Shown: positions 23,128-31,833 of the stretch, piece by piece
Position numbering within the stretch: the first letter of the stretch is position 1
Layout: each line of letters starts with the position of its first letter
From: UBA2862 sp045658005
GTDB lineage: Bacteria; Bacillota; Clostridia; Christensenellales; Aristaeellaceae
Assembly (NCBI GenBank): GCA_045658005.1
Contig: JAZOUD010000110.1
Span: forward strand, 11,720 to 75,719
DNA: 64,000 nucleotides
Direction of reading: 5' to 3'
Translations under genes and position numbers: made by a program
Notes under the pieces: generated by a model
The model's input: the letters and a program-made list of their open reading frames with translations, nothing else
The model's database searches: none
Told to the model about the DNA's origin: nothing

Positions 23128-25548
23128 ATGAAAAACATTCCCGTCTATTCGCCCGCCAATATTGAGACCAAATGGCAGCGCCACTGGGACGACACCCACG
23201 CCTTCGAGGCCGAGAAGAGCCACGCCAAGCCGAAGTTCTACGCGCTGGTGGAGTTCCCCTACCCCTCCGGCGCGGGCATGCATGTGGGCCACATCAAGGC
23301 CTACTCCGGTCTGGAGGTCGTGGCCCGCAAGCGCCGCATGGAGGGCTACAACGTGCTGTTCCCGATGGGCTTTGACTCCTTCGGACTGCCCGCCGAAAAC
23401 TACGCCATCAAGACCAACACCCATCCCCACGTGATCACTACAAAGAACGTGGATCACTTCAAGGACCAGATGAAGCAGATCGGCTTCTCCTTCGACTGGA
23501 GCCGGGAGATCTCCACGTCCCTGCCGGACTACTACAAATGGACCCAGTGGATCTTCCTGAAGCTGTTCGACCACGGCCTGGTCTTCCGCGCGAAGACGCT
23601 GGTGAACTACTGCCCCCACTGCAAGGTAGTGCTGTCCAACGAGGACAGCCAGGGCGGCAAGTGCGACGTTTGCCACAGCGACGTGGTGCAGCTGCCCAAG
23701 GACGTCTGGTACCTGCGCATCACCCAGTATGCCGACAAGCTGCTGGAGGGGCTGGAGACCGTGGACTATCCCGAGAGCATCAAGCAGCAGCAGGTCACCT
23801 GGATCGGCCGCTCCACCGGCGCGTTCGTGGATTTCACGCTGGACGGCGCAGACGAGAAGCTGGAGATCTACACCACCCGCCCGGACACCCTGTTCGGCGT
23901 CACCTTCATGGTCATGGCTCCGGAGCATCCGCTGCTGGACAAGTACAAGGACCGCATCTCCAACTGGTCCGACGTCGAGGCCTACCGCGAGGAATGCGCC
24001 CGCAAGACCGAATTCGAGCGCACCCAGCTGGTGAAGGACAAGACCGGCGTCCGGCTGGAGGGCCTGATGGCCGTCAACCCCGTCAACGGCAAAAAGATAC
24101 CGATCTTCATCGCCGACTACGTGATGATGGGCTACGGCACCGGCGCGATCATGGCCGTGCCCGCCCACGACCAGCGCGACTGGGAATTCGCCACCAAGTT
24201 CGGCGTGGACATCATCGAGGTCATCCAGGGCGGCGACATCTCCAGGGAGGCCTATACCGGCAACGGCCCGATGGTCAATTCCGACTTCCTGAACGCCTAC
24301 GACAACAAGGCGGATTCCATCGCCGCCATGCTGGATTTCCTGGCCGAAAAGGGCATCGGCCGCAAGGGCATACAGTACAAGATGAAGGACTGGGCCTTCA
24401 ACCGCCAGCGCTACTGGGGCGAACCCATCCCGCTGATCCACTGCCCGAAGTGCGGCACCGTGGGCGTGCCCTACGACCAGCTGCCGCTGACCCTTCCGGA
24501 CGTCGAGAACTTCGAGCCCGGCACCGACGGCCAGTCTCCCCTCGCCCGCATCGAATCCTTCGTGAACTGCAACTGCCCCAGGTGTGGCGGCCCCGCCAGG
24601 CGCGAGACCGACACCATGCCCCAGTGGGCCGGCTCCTCCTGGTACTTCCTGCGGTTTGTGGACCCCCACAACGACAAGGCCTTCGCGTCGATGGATGAAA
24701 TGAAGTACTGGATGCCCGTCGACTGGTACAACGGCGGCATGGAGCACGTCACCCGCCACCTGCTGTACAGCCGGTTCTGGCACCGCTTCCTGTACGACAT
24801 CGGCGAGGTTAACACCCCCGAGCCCTACGCCAAGCGCAGCTACCAGGGCCTGATCCTGGGCAGCGACGGCGAGAAGATGTCCAAGTCCAAGGGCAACGTG
24901 GTGGACCCGCTGGACATCGTCAAGCAGTACGGCGCGGACACGCTGCGCCTGTACGTGCTGTTCATGGGCGACTACACCGCCGCCGCGCCGTGGAACGACG
25001 ACTCCGTGAAGGGCTGCAAGCGCTTCCTGGACCGCGTGTGGCGGCTGATGGAGATGCTGACCGACGCGGACGGCATTTCCAAGGACCTGGCCTACGACGT
25101 GCACACCTGCATCAAGAAGGTCGGCGAGGACTACGAGAAGATGAAGTACAACACCGCCATCGCCGCCATGATGACGCTGGTGAACGCCATCTATGCCAAG
25201 GGCAGTGTCACCCGTGGCGAGCTGCTGGCGCTGGTGAAGCTGCTGAACCCCGTCGCGCCCCACATCACCGAGGAGATCAACCAGCTGTGCAAGCTGTCTG
25301 ACGGCGAGCTGATGTACGCCCAGTGGCCGAAGTATGACGAGGCCGCGCTGGTGAAGGACACCGTGGAGGTGGCCCTGCAGATCAACGGCAAGCTGCGCGG
25401 GCGCATGGACGTACCCTCCGACCTGACCCGCGAGGCCGCCAACGACTACTTCCTGGCCCTGGACGAGGTGAAGAAGCTGATCGGCGACAAGAGCGTCCGG
25501 AAGCTGATCTTCGTGCCCGGCCGGCTGGTGAACATCGTGGTCGGCTGA
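23128..25548 (+). CDS. leuS: Leucyl-tRNA synthetase
   Basis: 806 residues. PYPSGAGMHVGH is the HIGH motif, the CP1 editing domain follows (DTLFGVTFMV, the GTGAIMAVPAHD block with the editing aspartate), a zinc-finger-like CPKCG/CNCPRCGG insertion lies near 440-490, and KMSKSKGN is the KMSKS loop. It charges and proofreads tRNA-Leu. GAGGTG is eight bases before ATG 23128. Flanked by the secG terminator and an 18-bp stem terminator, so a single-gene unit; no T-box leader is present. Confidence 0.97.
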   Translation: MKNIPVYSPANIETKWQRHWDDTHAFEAEKSHAKPKFYALVEFPYPSGAGMHVGHIKAYSGLEVVARKRRMEGYNVLFPMGFDSFGLPAENYAIKTNTHPHVITTKNVDHFKDQMKQIGFSFDWSREISTSLPDYYKWTQWIFLKLFDHGLVFRAKTLVNYCPHCKVVLSNEDSQGGKCDVCHSDVVQLPKDVWYLRITQYADKLLEGLETVDYPESIKQQQVTWIGRSTGAFVDFTLDGADEKLEIYTTRPDTLFGVTFMVMAPEHPLLDKYKDRISNWSDVEAYREECARKTEFERTQLVKDKTGVRLEGLMAVNPVNGKKIPIFIADYVMMGYGTGAIMAVPAHDQRDWEFATKFGVDIIEVIQGGDISREAYTGNGPMVNSDFLNAYDNKADSIAAMLDFLAEKGIGRKGIQYKMKDWAFNRQRYWGEPIPLIHCPKCGTVGVPYDQLPLTLPDVENFEPGTDGQSPLARIESFVNCNCPRCGGPARRETDTMPQWAGSSWYFLRFVDPHNDKAFASMDEMKYWMPVDWYNGGMEHVTRHLLYSRFWHRFLYDIGEVNTPEPYAKRSYQGLILGSDGEKMSKSKGNVVDPLDIVKQYGADTLRLYVLFMGDYTAAAPWNDDSVKGCKRFLDRVWRLMEMLTDADGISKDLAYDVHTCIKKVGEDYEKMKYNTAIAAMMTLVNAIYAKGSVTRGELLALVKLLNPVAPHITEEINQLCKLSDGELMYAQWPKYDEAALVKDTVEVALQINGKLRGRMDVPSDLTREAANDYFLALDEVKKLIGDKSVRKLIFVPGRLVNIVVG

Positions 25549-25562
25549 AGCCGTATTTAATA

Positions 25563-25602
25563 CGATACCCCCGGGAATCGCCCGCGATTCCCGGGGGTAT
25601 CG
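25563..25602. terminator. 18-bp perfect stem, bidirectional terminator
   Basis: 25563-25580 and 25585-25602 are perfectly complementary with a CCCG loop, between leuS and a convergent gene. The T-tract is weak but the stem is very stable. Confidence 0.78.
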
Positions 25603-25615
25603 TCATTCAACAGAT

Positions 25616-26191
25616 TTACTTCAATATCTCCGCCAGCTTGCCCTCCGGCTCGATGCCGGAGATGTCGCGCACCTGGGTGAAGATTTCCTTCTTTTGCTTG
25701 TCGTTGTAGATGCCGGCGTTCATGTGATAGCGCTTGTTTTCGCTGGTGATGAAGGCCACCTCGTGCACCGGAAACAGCTTGTTCTTTTCGCCGCCCGGGC
25801 TCTTGTCCAGGGGCTCATAGCCCAGGTCCTCCACATACCCGTACTGGGTCACCTGCTTCAGGTCGATGGTCTTATCGATGAATTTCAGGTCCAGGTCGCC
25901 CTGGCGGTAGAAGAACATCGCCCGGGGCTGGCCCTGCCTTGGCCGGATGTTTGCCGGGAAGGCCATGCGCATCTTTGTTCCGTCGATCACCACCTCGGCC
26001 CGGACATACATCCACGTATAGCAGCAGGCCATGGCGAATATCAGGTAGGAAAAAAACGAAAAACTGCCCATCAGGTCGTTGTTGAGTCCCTTCACCTGGC
26101 GGAAGATGGTATAGACCACATCGCCAAGGGTCAGCAGCGTCAGTACGTACAGCACGATGAAGCCCGGCGCAAAGGGCCTGTAACGCTTCAT
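25616..26191 (-). CDS. Two-TM membrane protein with cytoplasmic C-terminal domain, unknown
   Basis: 191 residues from ATG 26191 with GGAGG nine bases upstream. Two hydrophobic helices (about 10-30 and 45-65) are followed by a soluble beta-rich part with LKQVTQYGYVEDLGYEP and a C-terminus of KQKKEIFTQV type. The layout resembles PH-like YdbT/YcxB domain membrane proteins, but I see no diagnostic motif. Stands alone on the minus strand. Confidence 0.6.
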   Translation of the reverse strand: MKRYRPFAPGFIVLYVLTLLTLGDVVYTIFRQVKGLNNDLMGSFSFFSYLIFAMACCYTWMYVRAEVVIDGTKMRMAFPANIRPRQGQPRAMFFYRQGDLDLKFIDKTIDLKQVTQYGYVEDLGYEPLDKSPGGEKNKLFPVHEVAFITSENKRYHMNAGIYNDKQKKEIFTQVRDISGIEPEGKLAEILK

Positions 26192-26252
26192 AGACAACAC
26201 CCTCCATATACATCAATGGGAATATTATACCGCATGATGGGGGAAAAGACAA

Positions 26253-26301
26253 GCGGGCAAATAATGATTTATCGAGCAAAGCTCGACAAATCAGTATTTG
26301 C
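26253..26301. repeat. Palindromic dispersed repeat (ACTGATTTGTCG arms) at a gene end
   Basis: GCAAATAATGATTTATCGAGC is complementary, with two mismatches, to GCTCGACAAATCAGTATTTGC around an AAA loop. The same arms occur at 62241-62266. Here the element codes for the last residues and stop codon of the neighbouring minus-strand gene and likely doubles as its terminator. Confidence 0.7.
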
Positions 26302-26565
26302 CTGCTCCAGCTGATCGGCCAGCGCCTTCACGCCGGGGATAGCGGTTTTTCGATAATCCCCGGCCAACGACCGTATCTCCTCCATAGCGTCTGAGAGCTC
26401 CTCCTCCCAGCCTGCCTCCCGGGGATCGATGTCCGACAGCAGCATCAGCGCGTCCTCAAGCTCCGCGTTCAGGTCCTCCAATGCCTCCGGCGAACCGCTT
26501 TCTGCTGACAGCGCGTCCAGCCCTGCCAGCACCGCCTCCAGGCGCTCCACGATGTTCCCGATCAC
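26269..26565 (-). CDS. Small helical protein of 98 residues, unknown
   Basis: GTG start at 26565 with GGAGG nine bases upstream. The protein is mostly helix-forming and acidic (VERLEAVLAGLDAL, then LEDLNAELEDALMLLSDID), likely a short coiled coil. Its last seven residues and the stop codon come from a palindromic repeat shared with other intergenic sites, so the original C-terminus may have been lost. No family recognised. Confidence 0.55.
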   Translation of the reverse strand: MIGNIVERLEAVLAGLDALSAESGSPEALEDLNAELEDALMLLSDIDPREAGWEEELSDAMEEIRSLAGDYRKTAIPGVKALADQLEQANTDLSSFAR

Positions 26566-26718
26566 AATGGTTCCCTCCCCTCCGTGATAATGACAGTATA
26601 CCCCGGATGGACGCCCCGCGCAAGAAAAATCTTTGATTTGCGGCTCAATTGGCAGGACAAACGGTCATTGTGATCGAATATTATTATGATATGCTTTTTC
26701 AGGGAAGTGAATTTCGAC

Positions 26719-26958
26719 ATGCACGATCGCAGCGCGCTCTTTCACAGGCTTCGCGCCATCGCGGCGATGGTACTGGTGCTGCTGTACATATTGGGCCTGG
26801 TGGCCATGCTGGCCGGGCGGGTTCAGCTGGCGCTGATCCTCTGGGTGGTGTCCACGCTGGGCGGCATCGGGCTGCTGTACTGGATGCGCACGGTGACCCG
26901 GCGCAAGGAGGAGGCCGAAAGGGAAGCGCAGGGCGGGAAGGCCCCCGGGGAGCAGTGA
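26719..26958 (+). CDS. Small two-TM membrane protein upstream of trmB
   Basis: 79 residues starting at 26719 (an ATG at 26686 is possible). Two hydrophobic helices around a GR/QL turn are followed by a charged WMRTVTRRKEEAE tail. Its stop is four bases before the trmB start, and its end carries trmB's GGGGAG ribosome-binding site, so they are co-expressed. Function unknown. Confidence 0.6.
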   Translation: MHDRSALFHRLRAIAAMVLVLLYILGLVAMLAGRVQLALILWVVSTLGGIGLLYWMRTVTRRKEEAEREAQGGKAPGEQ

Positions 26959-26962
26959 TCCC

Positions 26963-28741
26963 ATGCGAATGAGGAGAAAGTCCTGGACCGAGCCGAAGCT
27001 GGCCGCCTGTCCCTACTTCATCGAGGAGCCGTCCGCACACCGGGGACGCTGGCGGGAATGCTTTGCCCGCCCCGATTTGCCGCTGCACCTTGAAATCGGC
27101 TGCGGCAAGGGCGTGTCCACCGTGCGCATGGCCCACGAGAACGCCGACGTCAACCACGTCGCCATCGACGAGGTGCGCACCGTGCTGGCGGTGTCCGTGC
27201 GCAACACCGAGCGGGAATACGGGGACGAACCGCCGAAAAACCTCGTCTTTTCCGAGGTGGACGCCATGCGCATCTACGACACCTTCTGCGCTGCGGACGG
27301 CATCAGCCGCATCTACATCAGCTTCCCGAACCCCTGGGACGAGCGGGCCAAGCACCACAAGCGCCGCCTGACCCATCCGAGGCAGCTGTTCCAGTACCGG
27401 GAGTTCCTGGCGCCGGGCGGGGAGATCTGGTTCAAGACCGACAACGACGCCCTTTTCACGGCCACGAAGCGCTACATGGGCGAATGTGGCTTTGAGATCA
27501 CTTACCTGACGGACGACCTGCACGGCTCGGGCTTTGGACCGAACTACGTCTCCGAGCACGAGCGGCTTTATGCCGGACAAGGCAAGGCCATACACTTTAT
27601 GATCGCAAAGATGTCGCCGCTGGACGGAGAATATGAAAAAACGCAAAACGGAGGAACGTTCATGAGCAATTTCTTTGAAAGCAACAAAAAACAGTTGGAC
27701 GACTTCACCCGCATCTCCACCAGCGTCGGCGCCCGGGCGGACTACGTGCAGGGCGGCGGCGGCAACACCTCGGCCAAGCTGGACGGAGGGCTCATGGCCA
27801 TCAAGGCCTCGGGCTACTGCCTGAAGGACATCCGCCCCGACAAGGCCTATGCCGTGCTGGATTACGAGGCGCTGCGCCGCTTCTACAACGACACCGATCC
27901 CGCCGTCCTCGCCGACGTGGAAAAGGCCGGCAGCGAGCAGGCCAAGGCCAACACCAGGGCCGTCGAGGGCCTGGCGGCGCTGCGCCCCTCCGTGGAGGCG
28001 GGCTTTCACTCGATACTGGACACCTACGTGGCCCACAGCCACAGCGTTTACGCCAACCTGGCCGCGTGCAGCGTGGAGCTGGAGGCTATCGTGAAGGACG
28101 CCCTGGCGGACGCGGATTACAGCTGGGGCTGGGTCAGCTACGTGGACCCGGGTGCCCGGCTGACCTTCTCCATTCGGGATGAGGTGCGCCGCGTGGAGGC
28201 CGAAACAGGCCGCCGCCCCGCCGCCATTTTCATGCAGAACCACGGTCTGATCGCCCACAGCGACGACCCCGACGAATGCCTGCGCATCCACACTGACGTC
28301 AACGACCGCATCGCCAGGGCCTTCTGCATCGAAAACGGCAGCTTCCCGAAGGTGGGCCTGAAGGACGTCACAGACGGCCTGTTCGAGGCGGACTGCCCCT
28401 TCCTCACCGAGCAGCTTTCATCCGGCGACTTCAGCGAGAAATTCCTGCTGGAATCCCCACTCTACCCCGACCAGCTGGTGTTCCTGACCGGCACCTTCAG
28501 CTTCGGCGAGGGCAAGCCCGGTGAGGGCATGGCCGTCTGCAACCCGAAGACCGGCGCGGTGACCTTCAACATGCCCGCCGCCAAGGCCCAGGTGATCGCC
28601 GAGACGCTGACCGCCGTGCTGTTCATCTGCCGGACCATCGAAAAGAAGGGCTATACCCTCTCCACCATGGGCGAGGCCGCAAAGGCCTTCATCGCCAACT
28701 GGGAGAGCGAGAAATACCGCAAATCCCTGGCTGGGAAATAA
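26963..28741 (+). CDS. trmB: TrmB tRNA (guanine46-N7)-methyltransferase fused in frame to a class II aldolase domain
   Basis: A 592-codon open frame. Residues 1-225 are TrmB: LHLEIGCGKGVSTVRMA (SAM site), YISFPNPWDERAKHHKRRL and GGEIWFKTDNDALF, the canonical motifs for m7G46 formation in tRNA. No stop codon separates it from residues 234-592, a class II aldolase/adducin-type domain. A linker of eight residues joins them. An internal GGAGG and ATG at 27662 suggest the second domain is also made alone. A run of six A at 27636-27641 sits in the linker, and a TGA is present there in a neighbouring frame, so a lost stop by mutation or sequencing error must be considered. Confidence 0.8.
   Translation: MRMRRKSWTEPKLAACPYFIEEPSAHRGRWRECFARPDLPLHLEIGCGKGVSTVRMAHENADVNHVAIDEVRTVLAVSVRNTEREYGDEPPKNLVFSEVDAMRIYDTFCAADGISRIYISFPNPWDERAKHHKRRLTHPRQLFQYREFLAPGGEIWFKTDNDALFTATKRYMGECGFEITYLTDDLHGSGFGPNYVSEHERLYAGQGKAIHFMIAKMSPLDGEYEKTQNGGTFMSNFFESNKKQLDDFTRISTSVGARADYVQGGGGNTSAKLDGGLMAIKASGYCLKDIRPDKAYAVLDYEALRRFYNDTDPAVLADVEKAGSEQAKANTRAVEGLAALRPSVEAGFHSILDTYVAHSHSVYANLAACSVELEAIVKDALADADYSWGWVSYVDPGARLTFSIRDEVRRVEAETGRRPAAIFMQNHGLIAHSDDPDECLRIHTDVNDRIARAFCIENGSFPKVGLKDVTDGLFEADCPFLTEQLSSGDFSEKFLLESPLYPDQLVFLTGTFSFGEGKPGEGMAVCNPKTGAVTFNMPAAKAQVIAETLTAVLFICRTIEKKGYTLSTMGEAAKAFIANWESEKYRKSLAGK
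27662..28741 (+). CDS. Class II aldolase/adducin-family protein, internal start within the trmB frame
   Basis: 359 residues from ATG 27662 with GGAGG seven bases upstream. VQGGGGNTSAKLDGGLMAIKASGY matches the phosphate-binding and glycine-rich part of RhaD/class II aldolases in its first half; AHSHSVYANLAA and IFMQNHGLIAHS supply zinc-ligand histidines. Substrate is unknown; related proteins are the N-terminal domain of rhamnulose-phosphate aldolase/dehydrogenase fusions. The next genes are NlpC/P60 and the cobalamin operon. See the fusion entry for the upstream frame. Confidence 0.78.
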   Translation: MSNFFESNKKQLDDFTRISTSVGARADYVQGGGGNTSAKLDGGLMAIKASGYCLKDIRPDKAYAVLDYEALRRFYNDTDPAVLADVEKAGSEQAKANTRAVEGLAALRPSVEAGFHSILDTYVAHSHSVYANLAACSVELEAIVKDALADADYSWGWVSYVDPGARLTFSIRDEVRRVEAETGRRPAAIFMQNHGLIAHSDDPDECLRIHTDVNDRIARAFCIENGSFPKVGLKDVTDGLFEADCPFLTEQLSSGDFSEKFLLESPLYPDQLVFLTGTFSFGEGKPGEGMAVCNPKTGAVTFNMPAAKAQVIAETLTAVLFICRTIEKKGYTLSTMGEAAKAFIANWESEKYRKSLAGK

Positions 28742-28765
28742 AACGTCACAAAGGAGTACCGCCCC

Positions 28766-29479
28766 ATGCCCCGCCGCCGCTTCCGCCCCTTCCGCAAGGC
28801 CCGTTTTTTCCTGATCCAGACCGTCGCGCTGTGGCTGTGCCTGATGCTGATCTGCCTGACCTGTTCGGGCCTGACCCAGGGCGAGGTGGTGGTGATGCGG
28901 GCGCTGGAGCACCTGGGCAAGCCCTACGTGCTGGGCGCGGCAGGGCCGGACCGGTTCGATTGCAGCGGCCTGGTGATGTACTGCCTGGGGCCGGAGGGGT
29001 TTGAATTCCCCTACCACTCCGCCGAGATCATCGGCACCGACGAAAACTATCCGCTGCTCACCAACCCCCATGACCTGCTGCCCGGCGACGTGATCTGCTT
29101 TGACACCGTGCGGGACCGGGACCCCAGCGACCACATGGGCTTCTGGATGGGCGGCAACCGCTTCGTGCACGCCTCCTCCACCGGCGAGGTGAAGATCAGC
29201 GCGCTGGAGGACTTCTACCTGGAAAAATTCACGGGCGCCCGGCGGTATGCGCAGGTCTACACCTACCTGCCCACGAAAAAGCAGATCGGCGAATGGCTGG
29301 ACGGCACCGGCATCCCCGAAAAGCTCGCGCCGGTGCGAAAGTGGATCGATTCGCTGCAAATCGGCGAAAAGCTGAAACCGGTGCGGGACTGGTTTGACCG
29401 CCTTCAGATCCGTGAAATAATTGAAGCACTGAAAGGAAAAATCGTTCAACTATGGAACAGCTTCTTCAGGAAACCCTGA
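28766..29479 (+). CDS. NlpC/P60 family peptidoglycan endopeptidase
   Basis: 237 residues, AAGGAG upstream. A basic N-terminus and a hydrophobic signal/anchor (14-36) precede the catalytic domain: RFDCSGLVMYC with the nucleophile cysteine, DHMGFWMGGNRFVHAS with the catalytic histidine. Such enzymes cleave stem peptides of peptidoglycan outside the membrane. The C-terminal 65 residues hold repeated amphipathic units (EKLAPVRKWIDSLQIG, EKLKPVRDWFDRLQIR) of unknown role. cobT starts inside its last 28 bases, so the two are tightly coupled. Confidence 0.88.
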   Translation: MPRRRFRPFRKARFFLIQTVALWLCLMLICLTCSGLTQGEVVVMRALEHLGKPYVLGAAGPDRFDCSGLVMYCLGPEGFEFPYHSAEIIGTDENYPLLTNPHDLLPGDVICFDTVRDRDPSDHMGFWMGGNRFVHASSTGEVKISALEDFYLEKFTGARRYAQVYTYLPTKKQIGEWLDGTGIPEKLAPVRKWIDSLQIGEKLKPVRDWFDRLQIREIIEALKGKIVQLWNSFFRKP

Positions 29480-30549
29480 ACAATATCCGAAAGCCCGACC
29501 GCGACGCCATGGCGCAGGCCCTGGCCCGGCAGGAGAGCCTGGCCAAGCCGCCCCACAGCCTGGGCAAGCTGGAGGACATCTCCGTGAAGCTGGCCGGCAT
29601 GACGGGCAAGCTCTACAACCCGGTGGACCGCCGCCGCGTGCTGATATTCGCGTCGGACAACGGCATCGTGGAGGAGGGCGTGGCCAGCTGCCCCCAGAGC
29701 GTGACGCTGAGCCAGACCATCAACTTCACCCGGGGGCTGACCGGCGTGGCCGTGCTGGCCCGCCACTTTCACGCCGAGCTGGACGTGATGGACGTGGGCA
29801 TTAACGCCGACTTCCACCAGAGCGGCGTGCGGGACGTGAAGATCGCCCACGGCACCCGCAATTTTGCAAAGGAACACGCCATGAGCCGGGAGCAGGCGGG
29901 GCGCGCCCTCCAGATCGGCATCGAGGCCGCGCGCCGGGCCGCTGACGAGGGCATTCAGATCGTCGGCGTCGGCGAGATGGGCATCGGCAACACCTCCACC
30001 TCCAGTGCGGTGCTGTCCACGCTGCTGGGGCTGCCCGCGAAGCAGACCGTCAGCCGGGGCGCGGGCATCAACGACGCCGCCTATGCCCGGAAGATCGCGC
30101 TGATCGACGAGGCCATCGCCCGCTGGCAGCCCGATCCCTCGGACCCGGTGGACGTGCTGATGAAGGTGGGCGGCTTCGACCTGGCGGCCATGTGCGGCGC
30201 GTTTCTCGGCGCGGCGGCCTGCCGGTTGCCGGTGGTCATCGACGGCTTTATCAGCGCCGTAGCTGCGCTGTGCGCCTACAGGCTGAACCCACTGGCTGCG
30301 GGCTATATGATCCCCTCCCACGCCTCAGCGGAGAAGGGCTATCGCCTGGCCATGGAGGCCATGGGCCTGGAGCCGATGCTGCTAATGAACATGCGCCTGG
30401 GCGAGGGCAGCGGCTGCCCCATCGCCTTCGAGCTGGTGGCCGCGTCCCAGAGCGTGATCCGCAACATGGCCACCTTCGAGGAGGCCGCCATCGACGACGG
30501 ATACCTTTCAGAGATCCGCGGCAACAAGGCCTTCCTGGGAGAGACATGA
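29452..30549 (+). CDS. cobT: Nicotinate-nucleotide:dimethylbenzimidazole phosphoribosyltransferase CobT
   Basis: 365 residues. SLGKLEDISVKLAGMTG, IFASDNGIVEEGV, GIGNTSTSSAV and the catalytic glutamate in MRLGEGSGCP mark CobT, which makes alpha-ribazole phosphate for the lower loop of cobalamin. ATG 29452 lies within the NlpC gene. It overlaps or abuts cobU, with cobS and cobC following, so the operon carries out nucleotide-loop assembly and would suit salvage of corrinoids. Confidence 0.96.
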   Translation: MEQLLQETLNNIRKPDRDAMAQALARQESLAKPPHSLGKLEDISVKLAGMTGKLYNPVDRRRVLIFASDNGIVEEGVASCPQSVTLSQTINFTRGLTGVAVLARHFHAELDVMDVGINADFHQSGVRDVKIAHGTRNFAKEHAMSREQAGRALQIGIEAARRAADEGIQIVGVGEMGIGNTSTSSAVLSTLLGLPAKQTVSRGAGINDAAYARKIALIDEAIARWQPDPSDPVDVLMKVGGFDLAAMCGAFLGAAACRLPVVIDGFISAVAALCAYRLNPLAAGYMIPSHASAEKGYRLAMEAMGLEPMLLMNMRLGEGSGCPIAFELVAASQSVIRNMATFEEAAIDDGYLSEIRGNKAFLGET

Positions 30550-31079
30550 TGAGCACCTACATCTCCGGCGGCTGCAAGAATGGCAAGTCCTTCTACGCCC
30601 AGCGGGTGGCAAAGGCTGGCGGCAGACCCCTGTACTACCTGGCCACGATGATCCCCCACGACGAAGAGGACCTGGCCCGCATCCGCCGCCACCGCAAGGA
30701 GCGGGCGGGCTGGGGCTTCGAGACGCTGGAGTGCGGGCGGGACATATTGCGCTGCCTCGACAGCGCGGATTCCGGGGGCTCATTCCTGCTGGACAGTGTG
30801 ACGGCGCTGCTCTCCAACGAGATGTTCGCCGACTCCGGGATGGATGAGTCCGCCCCCGAGCGCGTCGCCGATGCCCTGGAGGTGTTCGTCCGCCGCGCGC
30901 CCAACACGGTGCTGGTGTCCGACTTCATCTTCTCAGACGCCATGCTCTACGACGCGTGGACCGAGGCCTATCGAAGGGGGCTTGCCGCCATCGACCGCCG
31001 CATGGCCACCTGTTGCGACAACGTGATCGAGGTGGTCGCCGGGCAATTCATCGTCCACAAGGGAGTCCTGCCGGTATGA
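30549..31079 (+). CDS. cobU: CobU-like adenosylcobinamide kinase/guanylyltransferase (copy 1)
   Basis: 176 residues; ATG 30549 with GGGAG at seven bases (ATG 30546 also possible, overlapping the cobT stop). P-loop ISGGCKNGKSFYAQ, then RIRRHRKERAGWGFETLE, which holds the histidine that carries GMP in CobU, and LLDSVTALLSNEM. The C-terminal VSNEVG segment of typical CobU is changed to VSDFIFSDAM. It should phosphorylate and guanylylate adenosylcobinamide; a second, shorter CobU-like gene follows cobS. Confidence 0.85.
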   Translation: MSTYISGGCKNGKSFYAQRVAKAGGRPLYYLATMIPHDEEDLARIRRHRKERAGWGFETLECGRDILRCLDSADSGGSFLLDSVTALLSNEMFADSGMDESAPERVADALEVFVRRAPNTVLVSDFIFSDAMLYDAWTEAYRRGLAAIDRRMATCCDNVIEVVAGQFIVHKGVLPV

Positions 31080-31816
31080 AGCGATTGTGGAATGCCTTTT
31101 GCATGTGCTACAGCATGTTCACCGCCCTGCCCTGCCCCTATCGCCCCTGGGACGAGGACGCCCGGGACCTGATGCTGGTGTGCCTGCCCATCGTCGGCGC
31201 GCTGCTGGGACTGCTGTGGGCCTCGCTTTCCACGCTGGCGTCGATATGGCTGGTCTTCCCCCTCTTCGCAGCGGTCACCGCCGCGCTGCCCTGGCTGCTG
31301 ACCGGCTTCATCCACCTGGACGGCTATATGGACACCTGCGACGCGATACTCTCGTGGCGTCCGCTGGAGCAGCGGCTGCGCATCCTGAAGGACGTGCACA
31401 CCGGGGCCTTCGCCGTGGTGGGGCTGGGGCTTTTGATGCTGTTCAGCTACGCCTCCGCGTCCGCTCTCACCGCAGACCGGCTTCGGACACTGCTGTTTAT
31501 CCCTGTGGTATCCCGTTGCGGCTCGGCCTTCTGCGTGCTGACGCTTAAGCCCATCGGCCACAGTGAATACGCGAAGACTGAGGGCAAGGGCGGCCAGCGC
31601 GTCGCTGTCGTCGCCATGTGGACCATCGCCATGGCCGCCTGTTGGATCTGGCTGGGAAAGCCTGTGATCGCCCTGGCCGTTGAGACGCTGGCCTACGCGC
31701 TGGCGATGCTTTGGAGCTATCGGACGCTGAAGGGCGTATCCGGCGACGTGGCCGGTTTCGCGCTGACCGTCTCGGAGTGCGCGGCGCTGATGGCGCTGGC
31801 GAACCTGCGCCTGTAA
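31076..31816 (+). CDS. cobS: Adenosylcobinamide-GDP ribazoletransferase CobS
   Basis: 246 residues, overlaps cobU as ATGA. Several membrane helices; FIHLDGYMDTCDAILSW is the conserved HLDG-D-DA signature of cobalamin-5'-phosphate synthase, and the VFPLFAAVTAALPWLLTG and GVSGDVAGFAL segments are typical. It joins adenosylcobinamide-GDP and alpha-ribazole phosphate in the membrane. Confidence 0.95.
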   Translation: MKRLWNAFCMCYSMFTALPCPYRPWDEDARDLMLVCLPIVGALLGLLWASLSTLASIWLVFPLFAAVTAALPWLLTGFIHLDGYMDTCDAILSWRPLEQRLRILKDVHTGAFAVVGLGLLMLFSYASASALTADRLRTLLFIPVVSRCGSAFCVLTLKPIGHSEYAKTEGKGGQRVAVVAMWTIAMAACWIWLGKPVIALAVETLAYALAMLWSYRTLKGVSGDVAGFALTVSECAALMALANLRL

Positions 31817-31833
31817 TTTGAAGGAGGCTTCGT

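Noticed and set aside
23038..25263. A 741-codon minus-strand frame opposite leuS
   Set aside because: Shadow of leuS; no motif or start signal.
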